NCBI GenBank assembly: GCA_964424205.1
Contig: CAYRIF010000064.1
Span: 1-14,945 of the forward strand
From: CAYRIF01 sp964424205
GTDB lineage: Bacteria; Bacteroidota; Bacteroidia; Cytophagales; Cyclobacteriaceae
Direction: 5' to 3'
DNA length: 14,945 nt
Positions 12,609-14,945 of this stretch are shown piece by piece. The notes under the pieces were generated by a model. The model worked only from the letters and a program-made list of their open reading frames with translations, was not told the origin of the DNA and made no database searches. The translations under genes were made by a program, and so were the position numbers. Numbering within the stretch: position 1 is the stretch's first letter; the number at the start of each line of letters is the position of its first letter.

Positions 12609-14945
12609 ATGATTAGACAATTTATTTTTTTTGCAATACTTATCACTACTACTTTTTCAACTCTACTACTTAACGCACAGGAAAAGCCAAGAATTCTTAT
12701 ATCAACGGATATGGGTTTTGGAAATAGCAACGGGGAATCTAGCGATGAAGATGATCAACAAAGCATGGTACACTATTTACTCTATGCAGACATTGTTGAC
12801 ACTGAGGCAATCATTGCCTCTCCACCATATGGAAGAGTAGCCGCCATCCATGAAGTGTATGACGCCTATGAAAAAGATTTACCCAATTTAAATACTTGGG
12901 GTAATTATCCTACAAGAGCGTACTTAAATAACATCACCAAACAGGGTGCTTTGACAGGTACCGCTCCTGGAAGTGGTAAAAGCACAGCAGGTTCTAATTT
13001 AATCATTCAACAAGCCCATAAGGATGATTCCAGACCTCTTTACATTTTGGTTTGGGGTAGTATCACTGATTTGGCACAGGCATTGTATGATGATCCAACT
13101 ATAAAGAATAATATTAGGGTATATAGCTTACGTATCTGGAATACCGATAAGGATCCAGAGAGCAGAGAATATATTTTTAATAATCATAAAGATTTATGGT
13201 GGGTAGAAAATTACACGTCATTTATCGGAATGTTTAAAGGAGGAAACCAATCAGGAGATTTGGGCAATGACACCTTTATTGACACCAACCTAGCGGGTCA
13301 TGGGTATTTAGGTGCATTTTACAAGAATCTAGGTAGAAAAACCATACAAATGGGAGATACACCTTCGTTTTTCTACCTATTGTCTCCATTAATTGCCAAC
13401 GTAGGAAACCCTAATGATCCAACCTCACAAAGTTGGGGTGGTGCATTTGTTAAAACAAATCATGGACCGAACTATTGGACTGATGACCCAAATCCAAGTC
13501 TTAAAGAAGGAACTTGGAACTGGCCTGCACCTAATGGTACACCTGCCTATGGTGCAAAAACCATTAACAAGTGGCGAGTAGCCTTTTTAAGAGATTTTCA
13601 ATCTAGGATGGATAGGGTATTATCCAAAAAACAATCTGATGAACCGCAAAAAGTTGAGCGCATCTCTTTGATAAACGCAACGACCGGACAACCCATTACT
13701 GGATTTGATCCAATCATAGAAGGATCTGAAATAAATTTAAGCACTTTACCTACTAAAAACATCAACCTGAGGGCAACCGTAAATCCGACCATTGTAGGAA
13801 GTGTGAAAGTAACCTTGGACGGCAATACAGTCACTGAAAACATCGCGCCATACGATTACTATGGAAATGGCTCCGGTAGTCTGAATGTAGGACAACATAC
13901 CATCTCTGCCACCCCATATACTCTAAGTCAAGGAAATGGTGATAAAGGAACTGCATTGACTATTAACTTTAGCGTGGTTGACAATGACCCACCAAAGGAT
14001 GAAGAACCGAAACCTACTTCTCAGGAAGTATTAAGTTTTTCGCTAATAAACATGGTTACAGGCCAGGCGGTTGCGGGGTATGAATCTATTACAGAAGGCG
14101 CGGTTATAGACTTAAACATCTTACCAACATCTAAACTAAATCTACAAGCAAATTTGAATCCTACCATAGTTGGCAGTGTAAAAATGACATTGGATGGCGC
14201 CACTGTTACTGAAAACATTGCTCCTTACGCCTTTTATGGGGATGGATCAAGTAATCTAAGCGTTGGTCAACACAGCATTTCAGCAACACCTTATACTTTA
14301 GGTCAAGGAAATGGCGATAAAGGAATTGCATTGACGGTTAACTTCAGTGTCGTTAACAATGGTCAACCAAAAGATGAAGAGCCGAAACCTACTTCGCAGC
14401 AAGTAGTAAGTTTTTCTTTAATGAATATGGTCAGCGGAAAAGCTATTGCTGGATATAATCCAATTACTGAAGGGATGGTAATTGATCTTGCTAATTTGTC
14501 AACTTCAAAACTAAACATACAAGCTAATTTAAATCAACCGGTTGTGGGGAGTGTTAAAATGACACTTGATGGTGCCACAGTTACTGAAAATATCGTACCC
14601 TATGCATTTTATGGCAATGGATCTGGTAGCTTAAGTGTTGGTCAACACACCATTTCAGCCACACCTTATACCTTAGGACAAGGAAGCGGCAACCAAGGGG
14701 TAGCTTTAGAAATAACCTTTAGCGTTGTTAATACTGGCAATGAACCTCCTGCTCCTCAGCCTGATAAGCAAACCGTAGAAAGTTTTTCTCTGATGAATAT
14801 GATAACAGGACAGGTAATTGCAGGGTATGAGACCATCACTGATGGTAGTGAAATTGTGCTAAGTGAATTGCCGACGACATCGAAATTAAACATTCGTGCA
14901 AACTTAAATCCTACCGTGGTAGGCAGTGTGATTTTTAATTTAGAT
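12609..14945 (+). CDS. Secreted DUF1593 (Sde182 nucleoside-hydrolase-like) protein with tandem repeats (3' partial)
   Basis: The frame is open from ATG 12609 to the window edge (779 codons, no stop). A signal peptide covers about residues 1-23 (FFAILITTTFSTLLLNA/Q). The DUF1593 domain spans about 27-340 and is a nucleoside-hydrolase-like fold described for the cellulose-binding protein Sde182. It shows RILISTDMG (28-36), the acidic SSDEDDQQSM (44-53), RPLYILVWGSITDLAQAL (142-159), FKGGNQSGDLGN (209-220) and MGDTPSFFYLL (248-258). The acidic stretch would correspond to the metal-binding aspartates of nucleoside hydrolases. From about 349 onward come tandem repeats of 125, 125 and 124 residues, then a fourth cut by the edge. 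The usual C-terminal domain of this family is not seen; the repeats take its place so far. A T9SS sorting domain beyond the edge is likely. Role: probably surface carbohydrate binding or processing; no reaction is established to my knowledge. Confidence 0.85.
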   Translation, partial: MIRQFIFFAILITTTFSTLLLNAQEKPRILISTDMGFGNSNGESSDEDDQQSMVHYLLYADIVDTEAIIASPPYGRVAAIHEVYDAYEKDLPNLNTWGNYPTRAYLNNITKQGALTGTAPGSGKSTAGSNLIIQQAHKDDSRPLYILVWGSITDLAQALYDDPTIKNNIRVYSLRIWNTDKDPESREYIFNNHKDLWWVENYTSFIGMFKGGNQSGDLGNDTFIDTNLAGHGYLGAFYKNLGRKTIQMGDTPSFFYLLSPLIANVGNPNDPTSQSWGGAFVKTNHGPNYWTDDPNPSLKEGTWNWPAPNGTPAYGAKTINKWRVAFLRDFQSRMDRVLSKKQSDEPQKVERISLINATTGQPITGFDPIIEGSEINLSTLPTKNINLRATVNPTIVGSVKVTLDGNTVTENIAPYDYYGNGSGSLNVGQHTISATPYTLSQGNGDKGTALTINFSVVDNDPPKDEEPKPTSQEVLSFSLINMVTGQAVAGYESITEGAVIDLNILPTSKLNLQANLNPTIVGSVKMTLDGATVTENIAPYAFYGDGSSNLSVGQHSISATPYTLGQGNGDKGIALTVNFSVVNNGQPKDEEPKPTSQQVVSFSLMNMVSGKAIAGYNPITEGMVIDLANLSTSKLNIQANLNQPVVGSVKMTLDGATVTENIVPYAFYGNGSGSLSVGQHTISATPYTLGQGSGNQGVALEITFSVVNTGNEPPAPQPDKQTVESFSLMNMITGQVIAGYETITDGSEIVLSELPTTSKLNIRANLNPTVVGSVIFNLD
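13653..14027 (+). repeat. Tandem protein repeat unit 1 (125 codons)
   Basis: This unit codes residues 349-473 of the DUF1593 protein. It has the pattern ISLINATTGQPI, INLSTLPT, NLRATVNPTIVGSVKVTLDG, TENIAPYDYYG, VGQHTISATPYTL and LTINFSVVD, then a charged Pro-rich linker DEEPKPTSQ. The beta-strand-rich pattern suggests an Ig-like module. It is the most diverged of the first three units. Confidence 0.88.
14028..14402 (+). repeat. Tandem protein repeat unit 2 (125 codons)
   Basis: This unit codes residues 474-598 and is exactly the same length as unit 1. It ends in the same linker core KDEEPKPTSQ. It shares VGSVKMTLDGATVTEN and ISATPYTLGQG with unit 3 without change, pointing to recent duplication or homogenisation. 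Confidence 0.88.
14403..14774 (+). repeat. Tandem protein repeat unit 3 (124 codons)
   Basis: This unit codes residues 599-722. The module matches unit 2 closely, but the linker differs (NEPPAPQPDKQT) and is one residue shorter, so linkers drift faster than modules. Confidence 0.88.
14775..14945 (+). repeat. Tandem protein repeat unit 4 (partial, 57 codons)
   Basis: This is the first 57 residues of another unit (SFSLMNMITGQVIAGYETI through NPTVVGSVIFNLD), cut by the window edge. It carries one extra residue in the LPTTSKLNI segment compared with units 2 and 3. Confidence 0.85.

Noticed and set aside
12631..12840. Plus-strand frame of 69 codons near the start of the DUF1593 gene
   Set aside because: It is out of frame with the conserved DUF1593 domain and has no recognisable protein features.
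12957..12986. P-loop-like PGSGKST in the DUF1593 protein
   Set aside because: The first glycine is not at the Walker A spacing (G-x4-GK), and the surrounding domain is nucleoside-hydrolase-like rather than an NTPase; it is a conserved-looking glycine loop of that family.
13598..14218. Two minus-strand frames with similar proteins (both beginning MFSVTV) in the repeat region
   Set aside because: They resemble each other only because the coding repeats on the plus strand are similar. They are antisense shadows of units 1 and 2.
13653..14945. CRISPR array or mobile-element repeats
   Set aside because: The periodicity of about 375 bp is in frame and codes protein modules; there are no short direct repeats with unique spacers and no transposase.

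Overview
The window reads as chromosomal DNA of a Bacteroidota (Bacteroidetes) bacterium with a type IX secretion system. The DNA is AT-rich. Two secreted proteins end in the FPNP-type C-terminal sorting domain (T9SS type A). Several non-coding stretches carry the Bacteroidota-type -7 promoter box TAnnTTTG. Genus cannot be told from the sequence.

Left part (1-6971) is a surface-polysaccharide locus. Two plus-strand genes come in from the left: the C-terminal part of a DUF4910/M28-like protein with a winged helix, then an SDR sugar-nucleotide epimerase/reductase. They converge on a five-gene minus-strand operon. In transcription order this is ABC permease (wzm-like), ABC ATPase with a long C-terminal extension (wzt-like), glucose-1-phosphate cytidylyltransferase (rfbF), a UDP-glucuronate decarboxylase-like SDR, and a UDP-glucose dehydrogenase whose start overlaps the SDR stop (ATGA). 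Together these supply CDP-glucose and UDP-glucuronate/UDP-xylose-type precursors and export a finished lipid-linked glycan. No glycosyltransferase and no CDP-glucose 4,6-dehydratase lies in the window, so the pathway must be completed elsewhere, probably to the left.

Middle part (6972-9625): a 202-bp divergent promoter region separates the export operon from a plus-strand pair, an MBOAT O-acyltransferase (AlgI/PatA type) and its membrane-anchored SGNH-like partner. The two are separated by 1 bp. The pair probably O-acylates an extracytoplasmic glycan.

Right part (9622-14945) encodes three secreted proteins. A CE3-like SGNH esterase with a T9SS tag is convergent with the acylation pair and overlaps it by 4 bp. 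A LamG/concanavalin-like protein with a T9SS tag follows. After a 607-bp AT-rich non-coding region with several small inverted repeats comes a very large plus-strand gene that runs off the right edge. It encodes a secreted DUF1593 (Sde182 nucleoside-hydrolase-like) domain followed by at least four tandem repeats of about 125 residues. This gene is open for 779 codons and is the longest reading frame in the window.

I see no tRNA, rRNA, CRISPR array, transposase or integrase. The most interesting ideas are a possible acyl writer/eraser arrangement (MBOAT pair facing a secreted esterase), the mixed CDP/UDP sugar supply feeding one ABC exporter, the recently expanded repeat array, and the structured non-coding stretches at 10746-10772 and 12076-12529. 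None amounts to proof of a new system.
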